This document shows positions 18,992 to 27,030 of a stretch of 38,340 nucleotides of DNA, piece by piece; positions within the stretch are counted from its first letter, which is position 1; each line of letters opens with the position of its first letter. A program made the position numbers and the translations under genes. Source of the stretch: Kribbia dieselivorans NBRC 106261 (GTDB lineage Bacteria > Actinomycetota > Actinomycetes > Actinomycetales > Dermatophilaceae). Location of the stretch: NCBI RefSeq assembly GCF_001552435.1, contig NZ_BCRE01000008.1, positions 1 through 38,340 of the forward strand. The letters are read 5' to 3'. The notes beneath the pieces are model-generated. The model was not told where the DNA came from and searched no databases. It saw only the letters and a list, made by a program, of their open reading frames with translations.

Positions 18992-19741
18992 TCAGCGGGC
19001 GGTGACCGAGAGCGTCCAGGGTCGGCCGGCGCGGGCCGGTTCGGTGAGGTCGACGTCGAACGGGCCGTCGGCCAGGGCTGCGGCGACGGCCTTCGGGGTG
19101 CGCGGCGTCGACCCGTGCTCGCACAGGTGTCGGGCGACCAGGCCGCGGGTGTGCTTGGCCATGTGGGTGGCGCCCGGGACGGTGACCGTGATCCAGGCGT
19201 GGGCGGCGGCGCCGTGCGGGGTCCACGCGGCGACGTAGGTGCTGGACCGGCAGTCGACGATCGGGCCGCGCCCGGCGGCGGCGGTCAGGACCGGGTCGAG
19301 CACCGGCCGCCACAGGCTCGCCATCGGGCCGACCCCGGGCAGGCTCACGCCCATGGACAGGCGGTACGCGGCGATCCGGTCGGTCGGGCGGACGGCGCCG
19401 TAGAGCGCTGAGATCGTCACGAGCCAGCGGTTGGCGCGGCGGCGCGCGGCGGTGTCGAGGCCCGGCAGGTCGAGCGCGGAGTACAGGACGCCCGAATACA
19501 CCTGGGCGGCGGTGGCCGTGGGAGCCGACTTCAGGTCGACGTTCGCGGCGACCTCGTCGGCCAACGACGCTCCGACCTTGAGGTGCTCGACGGCTTGGGG
19601 AGTGGCGCTGACGGCGGTCAGGGCGTCGAGGGCGGTGTGCCGCGTCGGGGTCAGCTCCGGGAAGGACAGCCGGTCGAGGTCAAGGGGCCGCCCCCGGCGC
19701 GGGCGGGTCTTGCCCTCGGAGGGCGGCAGCAGGACGAGCAC
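18992..19741 (-). CDS. yaaA: Peroxide stress protein YaaA (DUF328/UPF0246)
   Basis: A 249-aa protein. It has the family start MLVLLPPSEGKTRP, the central ALYGAVRPTDRIAAYRLSMGV, and DCRSSTYVAAWTP. E. coli YaaA limits free intracellular iron under hydrogen peroxide stress and binds DNA; the function here is taken from the family. The start codon is GTG 19741, with TAGGCT six bases before it. It faces the DUF559 gene across a 220-bp gap that holds a hairpin element. Confidence 0.9.
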   Translation of the reverse strand: MLVLLPPSEGKTRPRRGRPLDLDRLSFPELTPTRHTALDALTAVSATPQAVEHLKVGASLADEVAANVDLKSAPTATAAQVYSGVLYSALDLPGLDTAARRRANRWLVTISALYGAVRPTDRIAAYRLSMGVSLPGVGPMASLWRPVLDPVLTAAAGRGPIVDCRSSTYVAAWTPHGAAAHAWITVTVPGATHMAKHTRGLVARHLCEHGSTPRTPKAVAAALADGPFDVDLTEPARAGRPWTLSVTAR

Positions 19742-19747
19742 CGCTCC

Positions 19748-19753
19748 AGCCTA
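19748..19753 (-). promoter_or_regulatory. -10 hexamer for yaaA (leaderless)
   Basis: TAGGCT on the minus strand, six bases before the GTG start at 19741. Confidence 0.55.
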
Positions 19754-19784
19754 GGCGGCGCCCGGTGTCGATTCGTCGGGTGGT

Positions 19785-19844
19785 GGTGTCGTTGTGCAGC
19801 CTTGGCCGACACCTGGGCGTCGGCCAAGCCGGCACAACGACACC
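19785..19844 (+). repeat. 60-bp hairpin element, left copy
   Basis: Two 26-base arms (19785-19810 and 19819-19844) pair at 24 of 26 positions around the 8-base loop ACCTGGGC. The distal arm ends GCACAACGACACC. A shorter 9-bp inverted repeat (19761-19769 with 19858-19866) encloses it. The same 26-8-26 element recurs at 20932, on the other side of the DUF559 gene and in the same orientation. Confidence 0.85.
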
Positions 19845-19961
19845 GAGCGGGCGTCATGACACCGGGCTCCACGCTGCGGCGTCCGGGGGATGCCGGGTCG
19901 GAGACGGCGGGGCTGTGGATAACGAGAACGTAGGGATGGACGCAGGCGGCAGGCTGACGGC

Positions 19962-20882
19962 ATGGACGAACGCATCCAGACGACGCTCCGTATCGGCGGG
20001 GGAGTGGCTTCGGCGCAGCGGATTCTGGCGCTCGGAATCAGCCGGGACATGCTGGCCCGGTCAGTGCGGGTCGGGGAACTCGTACGGATTCGGCGGAACT
20101 GCCTCGTGGATGGCGCGTTGTGGCAGGAGGCTCAGCCCTCAGAGCGCCACGCGCTCCGGGCTCGCGCGGTCATGGCGGGCCTGCCACGAGGTCACACCAT
20201 CGCCCTGAGCCATCACAGCGCGCTGGCCCTTCATGGCGTGGCGCTCTTCGGTGTCGATCAACGTGTCCACCTGACCCACCTCGGCAGCGGCCGGGGGCGA
20301 AGCGACTCTGTGGTGGTGAGCCATCGGCCGGTGCCGCAGTCGCTGGTGGAGGCGCGCGGCGGCATCCGCATGGTCACTGCGGCGGCTGCGTGCCTGCAAG
20401 TGGCTGCGCAGTTTGGTGCCGAGGCGGGGCTCGTCGCCGCGGACAACGCACTGCACACGCAGCTCCTCACCGTCGACGACCTTGAGCAGGCGCGTCGAGT
20501 CCTGGCCCCGGAACGTTGGTCACGCGCCCCGGCCGAGATGTGTCGACTGGCTGATGCGCGGATGGAATCCCCGGCAGAAAGCCGCGCGCGGTGGGCATTT
20601 CGCAGCCTCAACATGCGCCAGCCGACCCCACAGGTCGAGATCCGTGACAGCAACGGGTTCATCGGGCGGGTGGACTTTCTCTATGAGGACCTCAAGGTGG
20701 TCATCGAGGTCGATGGTCGAATCAAGTACAGCGGCACGAACGTCGTGTTCGCGGAGAAGGTGCGTGAGGATCGGATCCGCGCCCTGGGGTTCCAGGTCGT
20801 CCGGCTGACGTGGGCCGACCTGGACGACCATGCGCGGGTACACCACAAGGTTTTCGACGCGGTCGCCAAGGCGGTGGCTTGA
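19962..20882 (+). CDS. DUF559 protein: AbiEi-like N-terminus and Vsr/PD-(D/E)XK-like C-terminus
   Basis: A 306-aa protein. Residues 8-55 (GGVASAQRILALGISRDMLARSVRVGELVRIRRN) resemble the winged-helix N-terminal domain of AbiEi-type antitoxins. The middle part has ALSHHSALALHG and a Val/His-rich segment. The C-terminal 80 residues are DUF559: FIGRVDFLYEDLKVVIEVDGRIKYSG, then EDRIRALGFQVVRLTWADL. Asp238, Glu249 and Asp251 fit a PD-(D/E)XK nuclease core like very-short-patch endonucleases. No partner toxin gene is adjacent. Both flanks carry copies of one hairpin element. CAGGCT stands six bases before the ATG. The function of the whole family is unclear. Confidence 0.8.
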   Translation: MDERIQTTLRIGGGVASAQRILALGISRDMLARSVRVGELVRIRRNCLVDGALWQEAQPSERHALRARAVMAGLPRGHTIALSHHSALALHGVALFGVDQRVHLTHLGSGRGRSDSVVVSHRPVPQSLVEARGGIRMVTAAAACLQVAAQFGAEAGLVAADNALHTQLLTVDDLEQARRVLAPERWSRAPAEMCRLADARMESPAESRARWAFRSLNMRQPTPQVEIRDSNGFIGRVDFLYEDLKVVIEVDGRIKYSGTNVVFAEKVREDRIRALGFQVVRLTWADLDDHARVHHKVFDAVAKAVA

Positions 20883-20931
20883 TGCCACGGCTCCAGAGTT
20901 CGCCGTTGGCATGGCGCCGATCAGCAAGGTT

Positions 20932-20991
20932 GGCGTCGATAGGCCGGGTTGGCCGACGCCCGGGCGGGTGCCAACTCGGCGTAACGATGCC
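20932..20991 (+). repeat. 60-bp hairpin element, right copy (diverged)
   Basis: It aligns base for base with the left copy at 19785: 26-base arms (20932-20957, 20966-20991) and an 8-base loop GCCCGGGC. The inner TTGGCCGAC is kept exactly, and the distal end reads GTAACGATGCC against CACAACGACACC. Arm pairing is weaker than in the left copy. Confidence 0.7.
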
Positions 20992-21062
20992 AGGTGGCTG
21001 CGTAGCGACGCCAGGCGGCCGCGTAACGACGCCAGGCCGGTGTATAACGACACCGGGCCACA
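20979..21062 (+). repeat. Four 21-bp tandem repeats extending from the right hairpin
   Basis: Four consecutive 21-base units start at 20979, 21000, 21021 and 21042, each containing GTAACGACGCCAGG or a close variant. The first unit overlaps the distal arm of the right hairpin, so the array appears to have grown out of it. The rest of the 279-bp gap between the DUF559 and ribonuclease genes shows no gene. Confidence 0.85.
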
Positions 21063-21149
21063 ACGACGGCGGAGTGCGGAGCGGGGACGTCGGCGGGTGC
21101 GAGCGCGGCGAGGTGGGGACAGTTCCGGGGCTTGGCGGGCATCGTGATC

Positions 21150-21155
21150 TAGGTT
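21150..21155 (+). promoter_or_regulatory. -10 hexamer for the RNB ribonuclease gene
   Basis: TAGGTT is six bases before the ATG at 21162, separated by GGGTCC. Confidence 0.55.
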
Positions 21156-21161
21156 GGGTCC

Positions 21162-22628
21162 ATGGAGCATCGCACGGTCACCCTGAGGCCGACCGATCCG
21201 CACGCTCAGGAGCTGGCGGAACACACCGGCCTGGTGGAACGCTTCGCCCAGATCCGGCGCGACCTCGACGTGCCCGAGGGCTTCCCCGAGGACGTGCTGC
21301 TGGAGGCCAAGGCGCGCGCCGCCGACCCGCTGGACCTGCCGCAGAAGGACGCCACCGCGATCCCGTTCGTGACGATCGATCCGCCCGGCTCGATGGATCT
21401 CGATCAGGCGCTGCACATCGAGCGCGACGGCAGTGGCCACCGCGTGCGCTACGCCATCGCGTACCTGCCGGCGTTCGTCGCGCCCGGCGGGGCCATCGAT
21501 GCGGAGGCGCGTCACCGCGGGATGACGATCTACTCGCCGGACGAGCGCGCACCGCTGCACCCCGCCGTGTTCAGCGAGGGCCCGGCCAGCCTGCTGCCCG
21601 ACCAGATCACGCCTGCGTACGTGTGGGACCTGCGGCTCGACGACTCCGGCGAGGTCACCGACATCGACCTCGAGCGGGCCATGGTACGGAGCGTCGAGCG
21701 GTACACCTACACCGAGGCGCAGGCCCAGATCGACGCCGGTCAGGGGCGTGACACGCTGCTCCTGCTCAAGGAGGTCGGGGAGCGGCGCGTGGCCCTCGAG
21801 CTCGCCCGCGGCGGCGCCACCCTCCCGATGCCCGACCAGGAGGTCACCGAAACCCAGGACGGTGTCTTCAGACTGGCGTACCGGCCGCTGCTGCCCGCCG
21901 AGGACTGGAACGCCCAGATCTCCCTCATGACTGGCATGGCCGCGGCGACGCTGATGATGCACGCACAGATCGGCATCCTGCGCACGCTGCCGCCCCCGGA
22001 GAACGGCACGATGGACAAGTTCCGTCGCCAGGTGCAGGCGCTCGGCGTGGCCTGGCCGCATGACATGCCGTACTCGACGTTCCTGCACTCCCTGGATCAC
22101 CACGATCCGCGCCACCTGGCGATCATCCACGACGCCACCCAACTGTTTCGCGGTGCCGGCTACACACCCTTCGAGGGGGACGTGCCCGAGCAGCCGTACC
22201 ACGCCGCCCTCGCCGCAACCTACGCCCACGTCACCGCGCCGCTGCGCCGACTCGTCGACCGGTTCGGGCTGATCATCTCCGAAGCGGTCTGCCGCGGCGA
22301 AGAGGTGCCGACCTGGGTGCGCGAGGCCCTGCCGCTGCTGCCCGAGCTCATGGCCAACGGCGACCGCAAGGCCCGCGCCGTCGAGCGCGCGTGTGTCGAG
22401 GCGATGGAGGCGGCGGTGCTCGCCGACCGGATCGGTGAGGAGTTCGAGGCCGTCGTCGTCGACGTGACCGAGAAGAAGGACAGCATGATCCACCTGACCG
22501 AACCGGCCGTCATCGCCAAGGCATACGGCGAGGCGGAGCTCGGATCGGCCGTGCGCGTGCGCCTGACCGAGGCCGATCGGGCGACCGGGCGGGTCCGGTT
22601 TGAGGTGCTCGGCCGCGTCGACAGGTAG
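21162..22628 (+). CDS. RNB-domain ribonuclease (RNase II/R family)
   Basis: A 488-aa member of the RNase II superfamily, which degrades RNA 3' to 5'. The catalytic acidic cluster is in TIDPPGSMDLDQALHIE (residues 71-87): Asp73, Asp79 and Asp81 match E. coli RNase II Asp201, Asp207 and Asp209, but the fourth aspartate (Asp210) is Gln82. Further RNB blocks are HRGMTIYSPDERAPLHP, YAHVTAPLRRLVDRFG and a short C-terminal beta domain. It lacks the cold-shock and S1 extensions of full RNase II or RNase R, so it is a compact actinobacterial form. It is convergent with rnpB. Confidence 0.9.
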   Translation: MEHRTVTLRPTDPHAQELAEHTGLVERFAQIRRDLDVPEGFPEDVLLEAKARAADPLDLPQKDATAIPFVTIDPPGSMDLDQALHIERDGSGHRVRYAIAYLPAFVAPGGAIDAEARHRGMTIYSPDERAPLHPAVFSEGPASLLPDQITPAYVWDLRLDDSGEVTDIDLERAMVRSVERYTYTEAQAQIDAGQGRDTLLLLKEVGERRVALELARGGATLPMPDQEVTETQDGVFRLAYRPLLPAEDWNAQISLMTGMAAATLMMHAQIGILRTLPPPENGTMDKFRRQVQALGVAWPHDMPYSTFLHSLDHHDPRHLAIIHDATQLFRGAGYTPFEGDVPEQPYHAALAATYAHVTAPLRRLVDRFGLIISEAVCRGEEVPTWVREALPLLPELMANGDRKARAVERACVEAMEAAVLADRIGEEFEAVVVDVTEKKDSMIHLTEPAVIAKAYGEAELGSAVRVRLTEADRATGRVRFEVLGRVDR

Positions 22629-22632
22629 GCCG

Positions 22633-22663
22633 GGCTGTGCGCCAATCCGCTTGGCGCACAGCC
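22633..22663. terminator. Strong hairpin between the RNB ribonuclease gene and rnpB
   Basis: A perfect 13-bp stem (22633-22645 with 22651-22663, GGCTGTGCGCCAA) with loop TCCGC. It starts five bases after the ribonuclease stop and lies 17 bases beyond the 3' end of rnpB, so it can serve both convergent transcripts. No T-tract is present. Confidence 0.75.
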
Positions 22664-22680
22664 ACTTCGACCACGTCGGG

Positions 22681-23054
22681 GGATGAGCCGACCTGTAAGC
22701 CGGGTCCTGTGTACCGGGCGCCGTCGCCGGTTCCCGGATGACGGTCATCCATCTCGGGCGACCGTTGCCGGCCGCCTCCAGCGTCCTACCCGTGTACTCG
22801 GGCGGGCCGCCCTCGAACGCACACTGTCTGGACTTGCTCCGGGTGGGGTTTACCGAGCCGATCCGGTCACCCGGATCGCTGGTGGTCTCTTACACCACCG
22901 TTTCACCCTGACCGGCCGAAGCCGGCGGTCTGTTTTCTGTGGCACTGTCCCGCGGGTCACCCCGGGTGGCTGTTGGCCACCACCCTGCCCTGTGGAGCCC
23001 GGACTTTCCTCGGCGGTGCCGGAGCACCGACGCGACCGTCCGGTCGACTCATCC
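22681..23054 (-). ncRNA. rnpB: RNase P RNA, bacterial type A
   Basis: Catalytic RNA that matures tRNA 5' ends. Read on the minus strand, it begins GGATGAGTCGACC and ends GGTCGGCTCATCC, which pair over 13 bp as helix P1. Hallmark conserved regions are in order: GAGGAAAGTCCGGGCTCC near the 5' end, ACAGAAAACAGACCG, GGGTGAAACGGTGG with TAAGAGACC, GGTAAACCCC, the AGATGGATGACCG segment, and CACAGGACCCGGCTTACAG near the 3' end. Length is about 374 nt. Its first six bases overlap the stop end of the permease gene, so its promoter must lie inside that gene. Confidence 0.97.
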
Positions 23055-24308
23055 GCCTGCCAGCATAGCGCGGCGCACGACGTACACGATGATCCCGACG
23101 GTGAGCACGATCGCGCCGCCGAGCACCGACGTCCACGGCAGCAGCCACGCGACGAGCAGGCACGCGATGACGCCGATCGCGGCCACGACTCGGGCCCAGG
23201 TCGCGCCGGGCAGGGTGACCGCGCTGGCGTTGGCGATCGCGTAGTACGTCAGCACGCAGAACGACGAGAACCCGATGGCTCCGCGCAGGTCGGCGACGAG
23301 CACGACGGCGATGACCACCACACCCACCGCGATCTCGGCGTGGTGCGGCACCTGGGTGCGCGGGTGCACGGCCGCCAACGTGCCCGGAAGGTAACGGTCA
23401 CGGGCCATGGCCAAGGTCGTGCGCGAGACTCCGAGAATGACGCCGAGCAGGGAGCCGACCGCGGCGACCGTGGCCGCCGCCCGCATCGCCGCGCCGAACC
23501 CCGGGACGCCGAACGTGTCGGCCGCCGCGGCCAGCGGTGCCGAGTGGTCCGCGATCCACGACGCTCCGAAACCGGTGATCAGCGCGACCGCCACGAGGGC
23601 GTAGATGACGAGCACGATGCCGAGCGCGGCCAGGATCGCCCGCGGGATCGTCCGCGCCGGATCGCGCACCTCCTCCCCGAGCGTGGCGATGCGCGCGTAC
23701 CCGGCGAACGCGAAGAAGAAGAATCCGGCGCCCTGCAGCACGCCGGCCCACCCGGTGGCTGGGGCGGAGCCGAGTAGTGCCTGGGCGGTGCCATCGCCCG
23801 CCAGGGCGTCACGGGCCGCCAGACCGACGAACGCGACCAGCGCCAGCAGGGTGATCACCACGAGCACGCGCGTCATCCCGGCCGACTTCTGCACCCCACC
23901 GAGGTTGATCGCCACGAGCAGGAGCACCGTTGCCACGGCCACGAGCCGCGACTGGTCGGGCCAGAGATAGGCCCCCACCGTCATGGCCATCGCCGCGCAA
24001 CTGGCGGTCTTGCCGACGACGAACGCCCACCCGGCCAGGTACCCCCAGAACGGGCCGAGCCGCTCGCGTCCGTAGACGTACGTGCCGCCGGACTGCGGGT
24101 ACAGCGCGGCCAACCGAGCCGACGACCACGCGTTGACCCACGCCAGCAGCGCCGCCAGCACGAGCGAGAAGAGCAGGAGCCCGCCGGCCGAGGCCGCCGC
24201 CGGGGAGAACGCGGCGAACACGCCGGCGCCGAGCATCGAGCCCAGACCGATGATCACGGCGTCGGAGAGTCCCAGTCGTCGGGCGAGGGCTGGGGGAGGA
24301 GTGGTCAC
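23049..24308 (-). CDS. APC-family amino acid permease
   Basis: A 419-aa membrane protein with about twelve helices. The first helix has the substrate-binding GLGSMLGAGVFAAF motif of the amino acid-polyamine-organocation family. GYARIATLGEEVRDPARTIPRAI in the middle is the other typical block. The substrate cannot be told from the sequence. The start codon is GTG 24308 (VTTPPPALARRLGLSDAV), with TAGGGT seven bases upstream. Its stop codon (TGA at 23051-23049) lies within the first bases of rnpB. Confidence 0.9.
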   Translation of the reverse strand: MTTPPPALARRLGLSDAVIIGLGSMLGAGVFAAFSPAAASAGGLLLFSLVLAALLAWVNAWSSARLAALYPQSGGTYVYGRERLGPFWGYLAGWAFVVGKTASCAAMAMTVGAYLWPDQSRLVAVATVLLLVAINLGGVQKSAGMTRVLVVITLLALVAFVGLAARDALAGDGTAQALLGSAPATGWAGVLQGAGFFFFAFAGYARIATLGEEVRDPARTIPRAILAALGIVLVIYALVAVALITGFGASWIADHSAPLAAAADTFGVPGFGAAMRAAATVAAVGSLLGVILGVSRTTLAMARDRYLPGTLAAVHPRTQVPHHAEIAVGVVVIAVVLVADLRGAIGFSSFCVLTYYAIANASAVTLPGATWARVVAAIGVIACLLVAWLLPWTSVLGGAIVLTVGIIVYVVRRAMLAGG

Positions 24309-24315
24309 GCGCTCG

Positions 24316-24321
24316 ACCCTA
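24316..24321 (-). promoter_or_regulatory. -10 hexamer for the permease gene
   Basis: TAGGGT on the minus strand, seven bases before GTG 24308. The divergent MBL-fold gene has its own element 30 bases away. Confidence 0.55.
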
Positions 24322-24350
24322 TGTTCGCCTCGTCGGGGCCGCATCTTCAC

Positions 24351-24356
24351 TACGGT
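24351..24356 (+). promoter_or_regulatory. -10 hexamer for the MBL-fold gene
   Basis: TACGGT is six bases before the ATG at 24363, with GGGTCC between, the same spacer as for the ribonuclease gene at 21162. Confidence 0.55.
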
Positions 24357-24362
24357 GGGTCC

Positions 24363-25016
24363 ATGAAGCTGACCCACCTCGGACACGCCTGCGTCCTCAT
24401 CGAGATGGCCGACACCCGCATCGCGCTCGACCCGGGAGTCTTCACTCCCGACCTGTCGGCGCTGACCGACCTCGACGCCATCGTCGTCACCCACCAGCAC
24501 TTGGACCACCTCGACCGTGACCGGCTGCCCGGGCTGCTGGCCGCGAACCCGACGGCCCGACTCATCACCGATCCGGAGTCGGCGCAGATCGTGCGGGACC
24601 TCGGCATCGACGTCCAGGCGCAGAACGGCTCGGCGTTCACCATCGGCGCCGTGACCGTCGAGCCCGTCGGGGAGATCCACGCGCTCATCCACGACGAGAT
24701 CCCGCGCATCGCCAACGTCGGCGTCACCCTGCGCGCCGCGGGGGAGCCGTCCTTCCATCACCCCGGCGACAGCGTCGAGAACACCCCGGGTGACGTCGAC
24801 ATCGTCGGGTTCCCGATCAACGCTCCGTGGCAGGCCTCACGCGAGATGACCGCCTTCCTGCGCCGGGTTGGGGCGGCCCACGCGGTGCCGATCCACGATG
24901 GGCTGCTCAACGCCACGGGTCGCACGTTGTACCTGACGCAGGCCGGTCAGTTCGGCCACCCCGACACGCAGATCCACGACCTCGAGTGGGGTTCGTCGCT
25001 CGAGGTCCGCGCCTGA
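24363..25016 (+). CDS. MBL-fold metallo-hydrolase (UlaG-like)
   Basis: A 217-aa metallo-beta-lactamase-fold protein starting MKLTHLGHACVLIE. The metal motif HxHxDH is visible as VVTHQHLDHLDRD. Further ligands are likely in SFHHPGDSV and AVPIHDGLL. The short length and the LGHACVLIE start fit the UlaG/YtnP-like group of small hydrolases; the substrate is unknown. It is convergent with ppgK, with 11 bases between the stops. Confidence 0.87.
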   Translation: MKLTHLGHACVLIEMADTRIALDPGVFTPDLSALTDLDAIVVTHQHLDHLDRDRLPGLLAANPTARLITDPESAQIVRDLGIDVQAQNGSAFTIGAVTVEPVGEIHALIHDEIPRIANVGVTLRAAGEPSFHHPGDSVENTPGDVDIVGFPINAPWQASREMTAFLRRVGAAHAVPIHDGLLNATGRTLYLTQAGQFGHPDTQIHDLEWGSSLEVRA

Positions 25017-25027
25017 AACCCCGGGTC

Positions 25028-25783
25028 TCAGTCGTCGGCGGCCAGTCGAGCCGCGCCGATGATCCCGGCCTTGTTGCGCAGCTTCGCCGCGACGATGGGC
25101 GTGCGCAGGTCGAGCAGGGGCAGGAACTGGTTGGCCTGGCTCGACACGCCGCCGCCGACGACGAACAGGTCGGGCCAGAGCACGTCCTCGACGTGGCGGT
25201 AGTAGCGCTGCAACCGCTTCGCCCAGTCCTCCCACGACAGGTCCTCGCGCTCGCGCGCCGACGAGGCGGCCGTGTCCTCGGCGTCACCACCGTCCAACTC
25301 GAGGTGTCCCAACTCGGAGTTCGGTACGAGGACTCCGTCGTGGATCAACGCCGTGCCGATGCCCGTGCCGAGCGTCGTGAGGATGACCAGGCCACGCACG
25401 TCCTCCGCCGCGCCGTAGGCCATCTCGGCCACGCCCGCGGCATCAGCGTCGTTGACGACATGCACCGGGTGCCCGAGGCGCTCCTCGAACAGGGCCTTGG
25501 CGTCCACGCCGATCCACGACGGATCGATGTTCGCGGCCGAACGCACGACGCCGTGAGTGACCACGCCGGGCACGGTCACGCCGATCGGCGCGTCACCCCG
25601 GACCTCGTCGTGGGCGGCGACGACCTGACCGATGACGTCCGCAACGGCCTCGGGAGTGGCCGGGGTGGGGGTGGGGATGCGCAGCCGATCCCCGATCAGA
25701 CTGCCCTTGTTGAGGTTGACCGGGGCACCCTTGATGCCCGATCCACCGACGTCGACTCCGAACGCGATCTTCTTCTTGGACAC
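25028..25783 (-). CDS. ppgK: Polyphosphate glucokinase
   Basis: Phosphorylates glucose using polyphosphate or ATP. The 251-aa ROK-family protein has the phosphate-binding loop [30 protein letters not shown] (catalytic Asp region), [12 protein letters not shown], and the family-specific stretch [32 protein letters not shown]. The zinc-binding CxCG of many ROK kinases is absent, as expected for PPGK. GTG 25783 begins one base after the map stop, so the two are probably one transcript. Confidence 0.92.
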   Translation of the reverse strand: MSKKKIAFGVDVGGSGIKGAPVNLNKGSLIGDRLRIPTPTPATPEAVADVIGQVVAAHDEVRGDAPIGVTVPGVVTHGVVRSAANIDPSWIGVDAKALFEERLGHPVHVVNDADAAGVAEMAYGAAEDVRGLVILTTLGTGIGTALIHDGVLVPNSELGHLELDGGDAEDTAASSAREREDLSWEDWAKRLQRYYRHVEDVLWPDLFVVGGGVSSQANQFLPLLDLRTPIVAAKLRNKAGIIGAARLAADD

Positions 25784-25784
25784 G

Positions 25785-26648
25785 TCAGACCACCGTCAGG
25801 ATCTCGTTGCCGGACTCGGTGATGAGCACCGTGTGCTCGAACTGCGCCGACCTCTTCAGGTCCTTGGTCACCACGGTCCAGCCGTCGTCCCATTGGGTCC
25901 AGCTCGGGGTGCCGAGATTGAGCATGGGTTCGATGGTGAACGTCATGCCCGGCTCGATGATCGTGCTGTAGGCGGGCGCGGCGTCGTAGTGCGGCACGAT
26001 CAGGCCCGAGTGGAAGGCCTCGCCGATGCCGTGCCCGGTGTAGTCACGCACCACGCCATACCCGAAGCGGGCGGCGTACTTCTCGATGACGCGACCGATG
26101 ACGTTGAGCTGACGGCCCGGCTGGGCGGCCTTGATCCCGCGCATCATCGCCTCGTGCGTGCGCTCGACGAGCAGCCGGGACTCCTCGTCGACCTCGCCGA
26201 CGAGGTACGTCGCGTCGGTGTCGCCGTGGACGCCGTGGATGAACGCGGTGACGTCGAGGTTGACGATGTCACCATCCTCCAGCGGCCGGTCGTCGGGGAT
26301 GCCGTGGCAGATGACCTCGTTGACCGACGTGCAGATGCTCTTGCGGAAGCCGCGGTAGCCCAGGCACGACGGGTAGGCGCCGTGGTCGCACATGTACTCG
26401 TGGGCGATGCGGTCGAGGGCATCGGTCGTCACGCCCGGGGCGATCGCCTCGGCCGCCGCGGCCATGGCGCGCGCGGCGATCTTGGAGGCGATCCGCATCT
26501 TCTCGATCGTCTCGGCGTCCTTGATCTCGCCGCCGGTCCAGGCTTCCGGCGCCGGTCTGCCCACGTAGTGCGGGCGCGGGATGGACTTCGGGACGGGGAG
26601 TTCGGGCGAGATGGTGCCGGGACGAACCACGGCGGAGGCAACGGACAT
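25785..26648 (-). CDS. map: Methionine aminopeptidase, type I with N-terminal extension
   Basis: Removes the initiator methionine from nascent proteins. The 287-aa protein has the five metal ligands in the usual order: [20 protein letters not shown] (two Asp), GHGIGEAFH (His), FTIEPML (Glu) and [11 protein letters not shown] (Glu). About 40 extra N-terminal residues include Pro-rich [15 protein letters not shown], as in mycobacterial MetAP-1c. ATG 26648 was chosen by alignment and because TAGACT stands seven bases before it. Confidence 0.94.
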   Translation of the reverse strand: MSVASAVVRPGTISPELPVPKSIPRPHYVGRPAPEAWTGGEIKDAETIEKMRIASKIAARAMAAAAEAIAPGVTTDALDRIAHEYMCDHGAYPSCLGYRGFRKSICTSVNEVICHGIPDDRPLEDGDIVNLDVTAFIHGVHGDTDATYLVGEVDEESRLLVERTHEAMMRGIKAAQPGRQLNVIGRVIEKYAARFGYGVVRDYTGHGIGEAFHSGLIVPHYDAAPAYSTIIEPGMTFTIEPMLNLGTPSWTQWDDGWTVVTKDLKRSAQFEHTVLITESGNEILTVV

Positions 26649-26655
26649 AGGTTGG

Positions 26656-26661
26656 AGTCTA
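26656..26661 (-). promoter_or_regulatory. -10 hexamer for map
   Basis: TAGACT on the minus strand, seven bases before ATG 26648. Confidence 0.55.
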
Positions 26662-26709
26662 GGCGCGTTCACCGGCGCGCCAGCAGTCACGCACCGTTGG
26701 GAGTTCACC

Positions 26710-26973
26710 ATGCCGTTCTGGTTCAACATCCGCACCAATCAGGTCGAGACCGACGAGAACCGGGCGCGCGGCGAGGATGTCCTGGGCCCGTACGACACCG
26801 AGGAGGAGGCCCGAAACGCCCTCGACACCGCCCACAAGCGCACGGAGGCGTGGGACGCGGAGGACGAGCGTCGCGCCAAGGAGGACGCCTGGCCGGACGA
26901 GATCGAGGACATCGAGCGGCATCGTCGCGAGGGCACCCACGGCGGGCCCCTGGGAGACGTGCTCGGAGACTGA
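26710..26973 (+). CDS. Small conserved actinobacterial protein (SPOR-like pattern)
   Basis: An 87-aa acidic protein: [56 protein letters not shown]. The '[15 protein letters not shown]' stretch resembles a SPOR-type repeat or sample of one, and similar short genes are found near glutamine synthetase in other actinobacteria (from memory). There is no signal peptide or membrane segment. GGGAG lies seven to nine bases before the ATG. The function is unknown. Confidence 0.75.
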   Translation: MPFWFNIRTNQVETDENRARGEDVLGPYDTEEEARNALDTAHKRTEAWDAEDERRAKEDAWPDEIEDIERHRREGTHGGPLGDVLGD

Positions 26974-27030
26974 GCGCCACACCCCGGCCCAACCCACGGA
27001 ACCGTCGACCCGATACGGCAGGATGAGCGC

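Noticed and set aside
20979-21062. Possible CRISPR array
   Set aside because: The 21-base units are directly contiguous with no spacers and no cas genes are nearby.
22510-23054. Several long open frames across the rnpB region on both strands
   Set aside because: They are artefacts of GC-rich sequence over a clearly conserved structural RNA.
25014-25030. 17-bp near-palindrome spanning both stop codons of the MBL-fold gene and ppgK
   Set aside because: The arms are only eight bases with one mismatch, and largely follow from the two facing TGA stops. It is too weak to call a terminator.
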